A DNA stretch of 13,284 nt, taken from Spirochaetaceae bacterium (lineage in GTDB: Bacteria > Spirochaetota > Spirochaetia > UBA9216). Below are positions 6,411 through 13,284 of this stretch, piece by piece. The stretch is taken from the NCBI GenBank assembly GCA_028527945.1, contig JAQQAK010000295.1:1-13284 (forward strand), given 5' to 3'. A program made the translations under genes and the position numbers. Below the pieces are notes generated by a model. The model was not told the DNA's origin, searched no databases, and saw only the letters and a list, made by a program, of their open reading frames with translations. Within the stretch, counting starts at the first letter, position 1; the number at the start of each line of letters is the position of its first letter.

Positions 6411-7469
6411 TCATCTCTTTTTTAGTGTTTTATAATAGTAATGCCGAAACTTTTCAGCATTTCCAAATATTTTATATAATCCTTTTTTAAAGGGAACATC
6501 CCAGCATCCCGGCCGGTGAAGAATCTCTCCACCAAATCCTGTTTTGAATCTATACAAACCATACATTGGATGCTCCGGATTATCCACTGGGGGAATTCCG
6601 AAAAAATCATAACTGACACAACCAGCAGCCTTTGCCTGTCTTATTGCCTCCCACTGAAGAGCATATGCCGGCATATAATTTCTCTTATTATTGGAAGAGG
6701 CTCCATAGAGATAAGTAGCACATTTGGGAGAATCACCGCCCCCCTGAAATGTTACAATTATTCCAGCTTCAACCTTTCCTTCAATCTCAGCCTGTAAGAG
6801 CCTGAGCTCAGGAGCACCAGAATTATCTCCTTCAGCATGACGCTCTTTTGCAAGTGTAAAAAAGCTCTCATAGTATGAGTATGGATGAATTGTTATCTTA
6901 TCACGCTCTGATGTAACCTTGTAGAGTTGATACCACTCCGGCAGTCCCTCTATTCCGGTTGTTTTCACAATTACACCTTTTTTAGCCGCAAGCTTTACAT
7001 TATAGCGGGTCTTGGATTTCATCCCTTTTAAAAGTTCATCTTCTGTTTTTGCAAGATCAAGAATTACTGTGCTTGGTGGCTGAATATCCATATTCGCCTT
7101 ATAAAAACCGTTTTCAGGTGAAAGTTCTGCTTCAGGATAACCTTTAAGTTCCTTGCCAAGAGCTGGGAACCTGAGCCCCCAGGGAGGATCAAAACGTATA
7201 AACATACATTTTTTAGGCAGAAAGCTTTTTAATTCCTTAGCAAGCTCAAGACATTTATCCCAGGTACCATCACTCAAAGATGGACCATGGGGAACATAAG
7301 CAAGAGAATAACCTCCGCCAAGAGACTTGCATAAAACAAGAAGTTTTGTCTCATTATATTCAAAAGCAAAAGGTTTCCAGCCAAACCCATGTTTAAATTC
7401 AGCCCAGAAGCCTGACTGCAGCATATTTGATGAAGCGCCAAAATTGGCAATATCAATCTGCTTTAACAT
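6411..7469 (-). CDS. FemAB-family peptidoglycan bridge aminoacyltransferase
   Basis: A 352-residue cytosolic protein of the FemABX/MurM type. Characterised members use aminoacyl-tRNA to add amino acids to the peptide stem of lipid II or its nucleotide precursor. Two GNAT-like halves can be seen. Signature stretches: QSGFWAEFK (19-27), STVILDL (133-139), KGMKSKTRYNVKLAAKKGV (148-166), YLYGASSN (253-260), MPAYALQWEAIRQAKAAG (266-283), YDFFGIP (287-293) and GLYRFKTGFGGE (304-315). Length and lack of an obvious long coiled-coil insert resemble the compact FemX type rather than staphylococcal FemA. The start ATG shares one base with the metG stop (TGATG), so translation is likely coupled. No amino acid can be assigned; that MetRS is encoded just upstream suggests a functional link to charged tRNA but does not prove one. 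Confidence 0.88.
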   Translation of the reverse strand: MLKQIDIANFGASSNMLQSGFWAEFKHGFGWKPFAFEYNETKLLVLCKSLGGGYSLAYVPHGPSLSDGTWDKCLELAKELKSFLPKKCMFIRFDPPWGLRFPALGKELKGYPEAELSPENGFYKANMDIQPPSTVILDLAKTEDELLKGMKSKTRYNVKLAAKKGVIVKTTGIEGLPEWYQLYKVTSERDKITIHPYSYYESFFTLAKERHAEGDNSGAPELRLLQAEIEGKVEAGIIVTFQGGGDSPKCATYLYGASSNNKRNYMPAYALQWEAIRQAKAAGCVSYDFFGIPPVDNPEHPMYGLYRFKTGFGGEILHRPGCWDVPFKKGLYKIFGNAEKFRHYYYKTLKKR

Positions 7470-9673
7470 CAGCCGACTTCTGCGTTTAGAACATTAAGTG
7501 TTTTAACACTTATACTGCCAGCGCCAATAGGAGTATCTCCAACTTTTACGCTGCCATTATCAGTTTTCATAGGTACAGCAAAAAAATCATCTATTTTGAG
7601 CCTTTTACATTCAGGCAAAGTATCAGGATTATCACCATCAAGATGAATTCGTGTTCCAGGCGCAAGCTCATCCACAAAGATAACCTCACAGGTTTCTCCA
7701 CCATCTTTGGTCTTACCTTCAGCAGCAAGCAACATTCCAAAGCTTTTTGTCCCCCGGAACTTTGCTGGTTTAAGATTTGAGACAACAATAAGGTTATGTC
7801 CAGCAAGCTCTTCTTCCTTATAATAAGGAACAATACTTGAAACGATCTGACGACCTTCTTCTGTCCCGTCATCAAGCTGGAGAATATAAAGCTTATCAGC
7901 ATCCGGATGGCGCTCAACTTCTTTTATTTTTGCGACACGAAGATCTATTGTATTTCTAAACTGCTGTTCAGGAGTTAAAACCTCTTCTTCAGTCTTCTCG
8001 GCTTTAGCCGCGTCCGCGGCAGCTCTTTCACTCTGACTTCCGGCAAATCTTTCTCGAAAAGCATCTATTTCTTCATCTTCAAGCTTCTTAAAAAGAAGGC
8101 TCGGCTTACCAATTGTATCAAGATCATCACGTCGGCCAAGGCTTTCCCAGCTCATATCTGGATCACCCAGAAACTCTGCAATTTTTTCTGAAGTACCAGG
8201 AATGTATGGAGAAATAAGAATTGCCAAATCACGCACAAGATAAACAAGTTCATGAAGCAGCACTCCTGCGGCCTCCTTATCTTCCTTTATAACCTTCCAT
8301 GGCTCACCTGCCTGAAAAGCCTTGTTACCCATATCTGCAAGTTCAAATGTTTTCCTGAGACCTTCTCTAAGTTCAGCCCATTCCAAAAGCTCTGTTATTT
8401 CAGAGATTTTGGTTCTTACTTCTTCAGTAAATTCACTTTTTTCTGGAGCTGATGGAACCTTTCCGTCAAACTGTTTGTTTAAAAATGTAAGTGTTCTGTT
8501 TACAAGGTTTCCAAGGTTACCGATAAGCTCTGAATTTACCTTTTCCTGAAAATCCTTCCAGGTAAACTGAACATCTGCCTTCTCAGGGCGGTTATAATAG
8601 ATATAAAAACGCCAAACATCAGCAGGAATACCTGTATCACGGGCATCTGTACCAAAAACACCAATACCCTTGCTCTTTGAAAACTTCCCATTTTCATAGT
8701 TCAGGTATTCTGAAGATGACATATGATAGAGCTTTGTCCAGTTTTCTCCTGAACCAAGCAAAGAGGAAGGAAAAATTACTGTATGAAAAGGAATATTATC
8801 CTTTCCAATAAACTGAAAAAGATCAACCTCATCAGGGTTCATCCACCAGTCTTTCCACTTATCAGTTAATGTTGCTGTAATTGATATATATCCTATTGGA
8901 GCATCAAACCAGACATAAAAAACCTTGTCTCTGTAACCGTCTTTTGGAACAGGAATTCCCCATTTTAGATCGCGGGTAATACAGCGTTCCTGAAGTCCGT
9001 CACGAATCCAGCTTTTGGTCATTTGAACAGCATTCTTGGCCCACCGCCCACGAACAGACGTCTCTTCCATCCAGCTTTCCAGAAGAGGGAGAATAGCAGG
9101 AAGATCAATATATAAATGATTAGTCTGCTTTTCATGCGGAGTATTACCACATGTACTGCATCTTGGAGATTCAAGCTCTGAAGGCTCCAGAAGTTTTCCG
9201 CAGTTTTCACACTGATCCCCCCGAGCCTCTTCATAACCACAATGAGGACATGTTCCAAGAACATATCGATCTGCCAAAAAGCGCTCACAATGATCGCAAT
9301 AGAGCTGGGTATCAGTTTTTTCTTTTATATAACCTGCGTCATCCAGAGTTTTAAAAATATGCTGAACAATCTCAGTCTGCTCTGGCGTTGAGGTTCTTCC
9401 CCATTTATCAAAATTTATATTAAACCATTCGTAAATTTCAGTATGTATGGCATGATAATGATCGCATAACTCCCGCGGTGACACTCCGGCTTCAAGAGCC
9501 TTTGTCTCAGTAGCAGTGCCGTATTCATCGGTACCACAAACATAGAGTGTTTCATAACCGCGAAGGCGGCAAAAGCGCGCAAAAACATCTGCGGAAAGCA
9601 CCTGTATAAGATTTCCAAGGTGCGGAATATTGTTAACATATGGTAATGCTGAAGTAATTAATCTCTTTTTCAT
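7469..9673 (-). CDS. metG: Methionyl-tRNA synthetase
   Basis: Charges tRNA-Met and initiator tRNA with methionine. The 734-residue protein starts MKKRLITSALPY, with HLGN at 18-21 (HIGH motif), eight zinc-type cysteines in four pairs (126/129, 142/145, 155/158, 172/175), WFDAPIGY at 256-262 and FSKSK at 331-335 (KMSKS). An anticodon-binding helical domain covers about 360-530, an Ala/Glu/Lys-rich linker about 540-568, and an OB-fold tRNA-binding domain about 572-680. A further 55-residue C-terminal tail follows (681-734), giving a longer protein than the 677-residue E. coli enzyme. The start is secure because an in-frame TAA lies four codons upstream. No Shine-Dalgarno is present, and the promoter (9680-9708) places transcription start at the ATG, so a leaderless mRNA is predicted. 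It heads the operon with FemAB and two transporters. Confidence 0.97.
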   Translation of the reverse strand: MKKRLITSALPYVNNIPHLGNLIQVLSADVFARFCRLRGYETLYVCGTDEYGTATETKALEAGVSPRELCDHYHAIHTEIYEWFNINFDKWGRTSTPEQTEIVQHIFKTLDDAGYIKEKTDTQLYCDHCERFLADRYVLGTCPHCGYEEARGDQCENCGKLLEPSELESPRCSTCGNTPHEKQTNHLYIDLPAILPLLESWMEETSVRGRWAKNAVQMTKSWIRDGLQERCITRDLKWGIPVPKDGYRDKVFYVWFDAPIGYISITATLTDKWKDWWMNPDEVDLFQFIGKDNIPFHTVIFPSSLLGSGENWTKLYHMSSSEYLNYENGKFSKSKGIGVFGTDARDTGIPADVWRFYIYYNRPEKADVQFTWKDFQEKVNSELIGNLGNLVNRTLTFLNKQFDGKVPSAPEKSEFTEEVRTKISEITELLEWAELREGLRKTFELADMGNKAFQAGEPWKVIKEDKEAAGVLLHELVYLVRDLAILISPYIPGTSEKIAEFLGDPDMSWESLGRRDDLDTIGKPSLLFKKLEDEEIDAFRERFAGSQSERAAADAAKAEKTEEEVLTPEQQFRNTIDLRVAKIKEVERHPDADKLYILQLDDGTEEGRQIVSSIVPYYKEEELAGHNLIVVSNLKPAKFRGTKSFGMLLAAEGKTKDGGETCEVIFVDELAPGTRIHLDGDNPDTLPECKRLKIDDFFAVPMKTDNGSVKVGDTPIGAGSISVKTLNVLNAEVG

Positions 9674-9679
9674 GCAGGC

Positions 9680-9708
9680 ATTTTAGCTTTTTAGGAGGCA
9701 CTCGTCAA
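9680..9708 (-). promoter_or_regulatory. metG promoter, predicted leaderless start
   Basis: TTGACG (9708-9703) and TAAAAT (9685-9680) are separated by exactly 17 bases on the minus strand, each one mismatch from consensus. Only six bases (GCCTGC) separate the -10 box from the metG ATG at 9673, so the expected first transcribed base is the A of the start codon. An inverted repeat, ctcgt-ca-acgag (9701-9712), overlaps the -35 box. The promoter fills most of the 48-base gap after the lipoprotein gene. Confidence 0.75.
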
Positions 9709-9721
9709 CGAGGATTATCAA

Positions 9722-12034
9722 CTACCGCAAATATGGATACCCATCATTTGTAGAACCGCCAATGTTCCATGTTGAAGTGAAATCCCAGCCACTATAATTA
9801 CCTGAACTTATCATATCAGCTGTAGCCATACCAGTGGCCCCATCTCCTGATGTAGAAGAACTTGAAGTAGCCAAAAACTGTCCGGAGGTGTCAGTATCCC
9901 AATAGCAAGTGCTGCTGTCTTCACCCGTTGAAATAGAATAACCTATAAAACCACCATAGTATGATGTTGCAGAAACAGTTCCTGTAGAGTACGAATAGGT
10001 TGTTTCAACAGAACCAGAACCATTTCCTGTAGAGCTACTGGTACCAGAGAAGGTCCAACCAATAAAACCACCTACATAGTTATTCCCGGTTAAATCACAT
10101 CTTGAATAAGAATTCTTAATATAAGCATATCCCCATAAGCGACCGCAAAAACCACCAACCTCGTCACAAGAAGATGCTGTTATAGAACCAGAAGAAAAAC
10201 ATTTTTCAACAGTTGATGACGAACCAGAAATAATCCCTGCGAATCCTCCAACATAAACACCTGAACCTGAACAATTAACAACTCCAGTCGAAGAACACCC
10301 ACTAACAGTCGAGCCACCATACACAAGATAACAGAAACCTCCTATCCTGCCTGTAGCACTGGAGACATCTCCAGTTGCAGAACAATCAGAGCAAATAGAG
10401 GCTGTTCGAAATTCTGAAATCAAACAACCTACCCTGTAAGCATACTCAAGACCAGCCACTGAAACATTGGATGAACACCCACTTATTGTTGAACTGTCAG
10501 CTGTACCAATCAAAGATGCTATACCAAAGCTATTAGCAGAAGAAGCAGAAACTGTCACACTGCCACCACTAAGAGATAAATCTGTTATGGTAGCTCCTAA
10601 TGTGTATCCAAAAAAACCATAAGCATCATTAGCCACATCATCCATTGTAGCGTTAATCATAATATTGCTGATAGTCTTGCTGTTACCATTGAAAGATCCC
10701 TGAAATTTATTAGAATCAAGACCGTCTGTATTATCTCCTATAGGCATCCATCCTGCTCCATCATTATAGAAGTAACCGCCTGAGCTTACAAAAGAAGAAA
10801 GATCAATATCAGAAGTCAAAATAAAATAATAAGTTGAATCAAGAAAATAACGAACATTATTGAGTTCGTAAGCGTTGGAGATTTCATATGGACTGCCTGA
10901 ACTACCGTCCCCACCAGCAAATTTATATAGAGTAACAGTATCTGAAGAAACATCACTATTTATGGTTACAGCTAAAGTAAGCGTACCAGCATCAAGGCTG
11001 CTTACATCAAGACTGCCTATAGTTTCGTTTTTTGTAGATGTGGTTCCACTACCAGATACTGTATTATTACTTGTATCAGATATTGAATATGAATATGAAA
11101 GACTATCAGCAAGATTACTAAAAGAAAAAGAAAACTCTGTACAGTTGCTATAATCAAATAAATCCTGATTAATTGAAACACTCCATGGAGACACTGTCAC
11201 ACGACAACCAGCAGCATATTCGTTTTCTTCGGTTATAACAGAAATAACGACATCTCCTGAATAAAGCGCAGTCACAAGCCCTGTATCTGAAACAGTTGCT
11301 ATTGAGGTATCAGAACTTTTCCAGCTAACATTCTGGTTAGCGGCATTAGAAGGACTAACGTCTGCTGTAAGCTGATATGTTTCATCAACATTCAATGTCA
11401 CAGAAGATGTATTAAGCGTTACCCCTGAAACATCTGCTGTAGAGACATTAACTTTACATGATGCTGAAAAACCTCCATCTGTAGTTATGGCTGTAATATT
11501 TACAATACCCTCAGTAACTGCTGTAACTAAGCCAGAGTCAGAAACAGTTGCTATAGAGGTATTACTGGAAACCCAGCTTACAGAAGAATCTGCGGCATCA
11601 TCAGGACTTACAGTAGCATTAAGCTGATAAGTTGCGCCTGGGGCTATAGAAAGAGTTGAATTATCTAAAGAAACACCAGTTACCGCTGCATCGCCACCTG
11701 AGCTGACTTTCACCTCACAAGATGCCGTATACCCCCCATCATTTGTGGTAACTGTAACAACCGCTGTTCCGGCTGTTGAGGCAGTAATTAAACCTTCAGA
11801 AACAGTTGCAACAGTTTCATTATCTATAGTCCACAAAACAGAAGTATCTTGAGCGTCGAGAGGAGCAACCACAGCATTAAGCCTAAGAGTATCTCCTTCA
11901 TGTAAAGATACAGAAGTCTGATTTAAATAAACTCCAGACACAGACTGGTCGTCGCAAGCATAAAAAAGTGTAATTAGTACAAGCAAAATACTAATGATCA
12001 TATATTTACAAAAACCATCTGAGCCATGCAACAT
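9722..12034 (-). CDS. Lipoprotein with three BIG2 Ig-like domains and GLUG repeats
   Basis: A 770-residue probable surface lipoprotein. A hydrophobic signal (12-26) ends LFYAC, with Cys27 the likely lipidated residue in a relaxed spirochaete-like lipobox. Three BIG2 (bacterial Ig-like group 2) domains follow at about 33-110, 119-197 and 202-281, each with the pattern SIATVS/GLVTA and a Cys near its end (106, 193, 277). A linker domain lies at about 285-372. The C-terminal half (about 374-770) has GLUG-type repeats (GGFCYL, VGGFAG, VGGFCG, VGGFIG, GGFIGY), ending in the family-typical YWDTDTSG...GATGMATADM...GWDF...GYPYLR. This region probably folds as a beta-helix and may bind carbohydrate or host surfaces; that is inference. 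No Shine-Dalgarno is seen before either ATG 12034 or ATG 12001. The promoter geometry favours 12034. It is divergent from hflK. Confidence 0.88.
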   Translation of the reverse strand: MLHGSDGFCKYMIISILLVLITLFYACDDQSVSGVYLNQTSVSLHEGDTLRLNAVVAPLDAQDTSVLWTIDNETVATVSEGLITASTAGTAVVTVTTNDGGYTASCEVKVSSGGDAAVTGVSLDNSTLSIAPGATYQLNATVSPDDAADSSVSWVSSNTSIATVSDSGLVTAVTEGIVNITAITTDGGFSASCKVNVSTADVSGVTLNTSSVTLNVDETYQLTADVSPSNAANQNVSWKSSDTSIATVSDTGLVTALYSGDVVISVITEENEYAAGCRVTVSPWSVSINQDLFDYSNCTEFSFSFSNLADSLSYSYSISDTSNNTVSGSGTTSTKNETIGSLDVSSLDAGTLTLAVTINSDVSSDTVTLYKFAGGDGSSGSPYEISNAYELNNVRYFLDSTYYFILTSDIDLSSFVSSGGYFYNDGAGWMPIGDNTDGLDSNKFQGSFNGNSKTISNIMINATMDDVANDAYGFFGYTLGATITDLSLSGGSVTVSASSANSFGIASLIGTADSSTISGCSSNVSVAGLEYAYRVGCLISEFRTASICSDCSATGDVSSATGRIGGFCYLVYGGSTVSGCSSTGVVNCSGSGVYVGGFAGIISGSSSTVEKCFSSGSITASSCDEVGGFCGRLWGYAYIKNSYSRCDLTGNNYVGGFIGWTFSGTSSSTGNGSGSVETTYSYSTGTVSATSYYGGFIGYSISTGEDSSTCYWDTDTSGQFLATSSSSTSGDGATGMATADMISSGNYSGWDFTSTWNIGGSTNDGYPYLR
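11192..11938 (-). repeat. Three tandem BIG2-coding units
   Basis: Three direct units of about 250 bp encode the Ig-like domains (about 11938-11705, 11680-11444 and 11431-11192). DNA identity is clearest in short blocks. For example, plus-strand gaaacagttgctat begins at 11289 and again at 11541, and gaaacagttgc at about 11799, spaced 252 and 258 bp. Units 2 and 3 are the closest pair, which suggests the more recent duplication. Confidence 0.7.
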
Positions 12035-12040
12035 ATTGAT

Positions 12041-12069
12041 AGTATATAAAAGTTTATATTAGTTTTGAA
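12041..12069 (-). promoter_or_regulatory. Lipoprotein gene promoter, predicted leaderless start
   Basis: TTCAAA (12069-12064, four of six consensus bases) and TATACT (12046-12041) are separated by exactly 17 bases. As at metG, six bases (ATCAAT) lie between the -10 box and the ATG at 12034, so transcription would begin at or beside the start codon. The weak -35 makes this less certain than the metG case. Confidence 0.55.
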
Positions 12070-12091
12070 GAGCCTACGAAAGTATTTTTCC

Positions 12092-12120
12092 TTGACTATG
12101 GCTCTATTAGTGAGTAACCT
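12092..12120 (+). promoter_or_regulatory. hflK promoter
   Basis: TTGACT (12092-12097) and TAACCT (12115-12120) are separated by 17 bases. The -35 is strong and the -10 is poor, though it keeps the most important first, second and last bases. A leader of about 30 bases would contain the GGAGG site. ATGGCTC repeats at 12098-12104 (in the spacer) and 12128-12134 flank the -10. Confidence 0.5.
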
Positions 12121-12156
12121 TTGAGAAATGGCTCATGCCAAAAAATTGGAGGAATT

Positions 12157-13137
12157 ATGTCAGAAAGAAATGCTGGAAATAGCTCCGGCAATCCAGATTT
12201 CAGAATTAAGCCGAAACTTGTTGCTATAGTTCTGATTGTGGTAGTTGTACTGGCTGGAATACTATCAAGTCTCTACATGGTAGATCAGACTGAACAGTCT
12301 GTTATTTTGCTGTTTGGTAAATATAACCGTATTCAGGGACCGGGACTTCATACAAAATTACCATTCGGGATTGAGAAAAACTACAATGTACCAACTCAGG
12401 TCGTTCAGACAATGCCTTTTGGCTTTAGAACACAACAAGCAGGAGTTTCTACTATTTATGATAAATCAGATTATCCTGAAGAATCTGTAATGCTCACAGG
12501 AGATCTTAATATAGTTGATGTTGAGTGGGTTATTCAGTACAGAATAATTGATCCTTACAAATGGTTATTTATGGTAGAAAACAAAACAAAAACTATTAGA
12601 GACATTTCTCAGTCTGTAATAAATTTGTTAGTAGGAGATCGGGCAATTTTGAATGTCATGGGTTCCGAACGAACAAATATATCAGTTCAGGCTCAGGAAA
12701 AAATGAACAAAATGTTTGACGCCTATAACCTTGGTATAACAGTAACAACAGTTCAGCTAAAAAATATTGTTCCTCCTGTTGGAGAGGTACAGGATGCCTA
12801 CGAAGATGTTAATATGGCAATCCAGGATATGGAAAAGCTAATTAATGAAGGAAAAGAAGCATATAACAAAGAAATTCCACTAGCTCAAGGACAAAAATCT
12901 CAAATGGTTCAGCAAGCCGAAGGTTATGCTACTGAAAGAGTTAATGAAGCTAAGGGTGATGTCGCAAGGTTTAGCGCAGTTCTTAAAGAATATCAAAAAA
13001 ATAAAGATGTCACACGTTCACGACTTTATATAGAAATGGTTGAGAATGTCTTCGATAAAGAAAATGGAACAGATATGGTAGACAAGAATCTTGAAAACTT
13101 CCTGCCTCTAAAATCATTAAACGGAGGCAACCAGTGA
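12157..13137 (+). CDS. hflK: SPFH-domain protease modulator HflK
   Basis: A membrane-anchored band-7/SPFH protein. In characterised bacteria HflK forms a large HflKC cage around the FtsH protease and modulates its membrane-protein degradation. From ATG 12157 it has 326 residues: a short polar N-terminus, one transmembrane segment at about 20-42 (LVAIVLIVVVVLAGI...), then the SPFH domain with TEQSVILLFGKYNRIQGPGLH, VMLTGDLNIVDVEWVIQYRI and DPYKWLF. A Gln/Glu/Lys-rich helical region (about 215-290) is probably coiled coil. The N-terminus lacks the Gly-rich stretch of E. coli HflK. The start is set by GGAGG (12148-12152), four bases upstream; the in-frame TTG at 12121 has no such site and would add a polar stretch. 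It overlaps hflC by four bases. Confidence 0.93.
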   Translation: MSERNAGNSSGNPDFRIKPKLVAIVLIVVVVLAGILSSLYMVDQTEQSVILLFGKYNRIQGPGLHTKLPFGIEKNYNVPTQVVQTMPFGFRTQQAGVSTIYDKSDYPEESVMLTGDLNIVDVEWVIQYRIIDPYKWLFMVENKTKTIRDISQSVINLLVGDRAILNVMGSERTNISVQAQEKMNKMFDAYNLGITVTTVQLKNIVPPVGEVQDAYEDVNMAIQDMEKLINEGKEAYNKEIPLAQGQKSQMVQQAEGYATERVNEAKGDVARFSAVLKEYQKNKDVTRSRLYIEMVENVFDKENGTDMVDKNLENFLPLKSLNGGNQ

Positions 13138-13284
13138 ACAAATTAGTTAGAAATATTGTAATAATAGTTATTATTGTGATAGTGCTTTTTGCGGCAGGTC
13201 CATTTTATGTACTAAATGAGGGTGAACAAGCTGTTATAACCAGATTTGGAGCTATTACATCTTCTGTTACAGAAGCTGGACTCA
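13134..13284 (+). CDS. hflC: HflC, 5' part (truncated by window edge)
   Basis: The first 50 codons of the HflK partner. It starts GTG at 13134 within the hflK stop (GTGA, four-base overlap), with a strong GGAGG (13123-13127) six bases upstream. It reads MNKLVRNIVI (GTG as Met), then a hydrophobic membrane anchor to about residue 25, then the SPFH opening LNEGEQAVITRFGAI, typical of HflC. The overlap implies coupled, near-equal synthesis with HflK, as expected for a paired complex. The remainder lies outside the window. Confidence 0.92.
   Translation, partial: MNKLVRNIVIIVIIVIVLFAAGPFYVLNEGEQAVITRFGAITSSVTEAGL

Noticed and set aside
7591..9639. Several 60-110 residue frames antisense to or out of frame with metG
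   Set aside because: All are shadows of a complete MetRS gene; none has a ribosome-binding site or recognisable motif.
9670..9681. Four-codon upstream frame (ATG CCT GCA TGA) overlapping the metG start
   Set aside because: Its ATG overlaps the -10 box, so it lies upstream of the predicted transcription start and would not be in the main transcript.
11192..11938. CRISPR-like regular repeats
   Set aside because: The roughly 250-bp periodicity encodes degenerate Ig-like domains in one continuous frame; there are no short identical repeats with unique spacers.
12121..12156. hflK start at TTG 12121
   Set aside because: It begins immediately after the predicted -10 box, has no ribosome-binding site, and GGAGG sits directly before ATG 12157.
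1..13284. Bacteroidetes origin suggested by Pyk subtype and COX24-like protein
   Set aside because: Strong GGAGG ribosome-binding sites and TTGACA/TATAAT-like promoters are unlike Bacteroidetes practice, and no TAnnTTTG-type promoters are seen; a spirochaete fits better, though this is not certain.

Overview
The window is AT-rich, mostly single-copy chromosomal DNA. It most resembles a host-associated spirochaete of the Treponema type (moderate confidence). Reasons: sigma70-like promoters and strong GGAGG-type Shine-Dalgarno sites, a relaxed spirochaete-style lipobox on a large Ig-like/GLUG surface lipoprotein, and a tiny AURKAIP1/COX24-type basic protein and a pyruvate kinase of a subtype shared with Bacteroidetes. 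No phage, IS, CRISPR, tRNA or rRNA is visible.

Layout, left to right. Positions 1-27 may hold the start of a minus-strand gene running off the left edge. Pyruvate kinase (213-1637, -) follows. Then come two very small minus-strand genes with GTG starts: an 8-Cys 2[4Fe-4S] ferredoxin (1800-1970) closed by a clear hairpin terminator at 1733-1763, and a 29-residue Lys/Arg-rich AURKAIP1/COX24-like protein (2052-2141), each with its own good promoter. Back to back with the latter, murD (2337-3728, +) has a near-consensus promoter. A nested inverted repeat (3741-3789) separates murD from a convergent four-gene minus-strand operon.

The operon, in transcription order, is metG (9673-7469), a FemAB-type peptidyltransferase (7469-6411), an MFS permease (6407-5187) and a GPH/MelB-type symporter (5157-3823). 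The metG/FemAB junction overlaps by one base and the next gap is 3 nt, so the genes are probably co-transcribed and translationally coupled. Upstream of metG lies a 770-residue lipoprotein with three BIG2 Ig-like domains and a GLUG-type repeat region (12034-9722, -). It is divergent from hflK (12157-13137, +), which overlaps the start of hflC (13134 to the right edge).

The most notable signals are regulatory. metG and the lipoprotein gene both lack a Shine-Dalgarno, and both have a sigma70-like promoter whose -10 box ends exactly six bases before the ATG, which predicts leaderless mRNAs. Other points worth following are the metG-FemAB coupling (an aminoacyl-tRNA maker beside a probable aminoacyl-tRNA-using cell-wall enzyme), a 45-bp GC-rich patch in an MFS cytoplasmic loop, and a heptamer repeated in the lipoprotein/hflK control region. 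I found no convincing new defence or mobile system.
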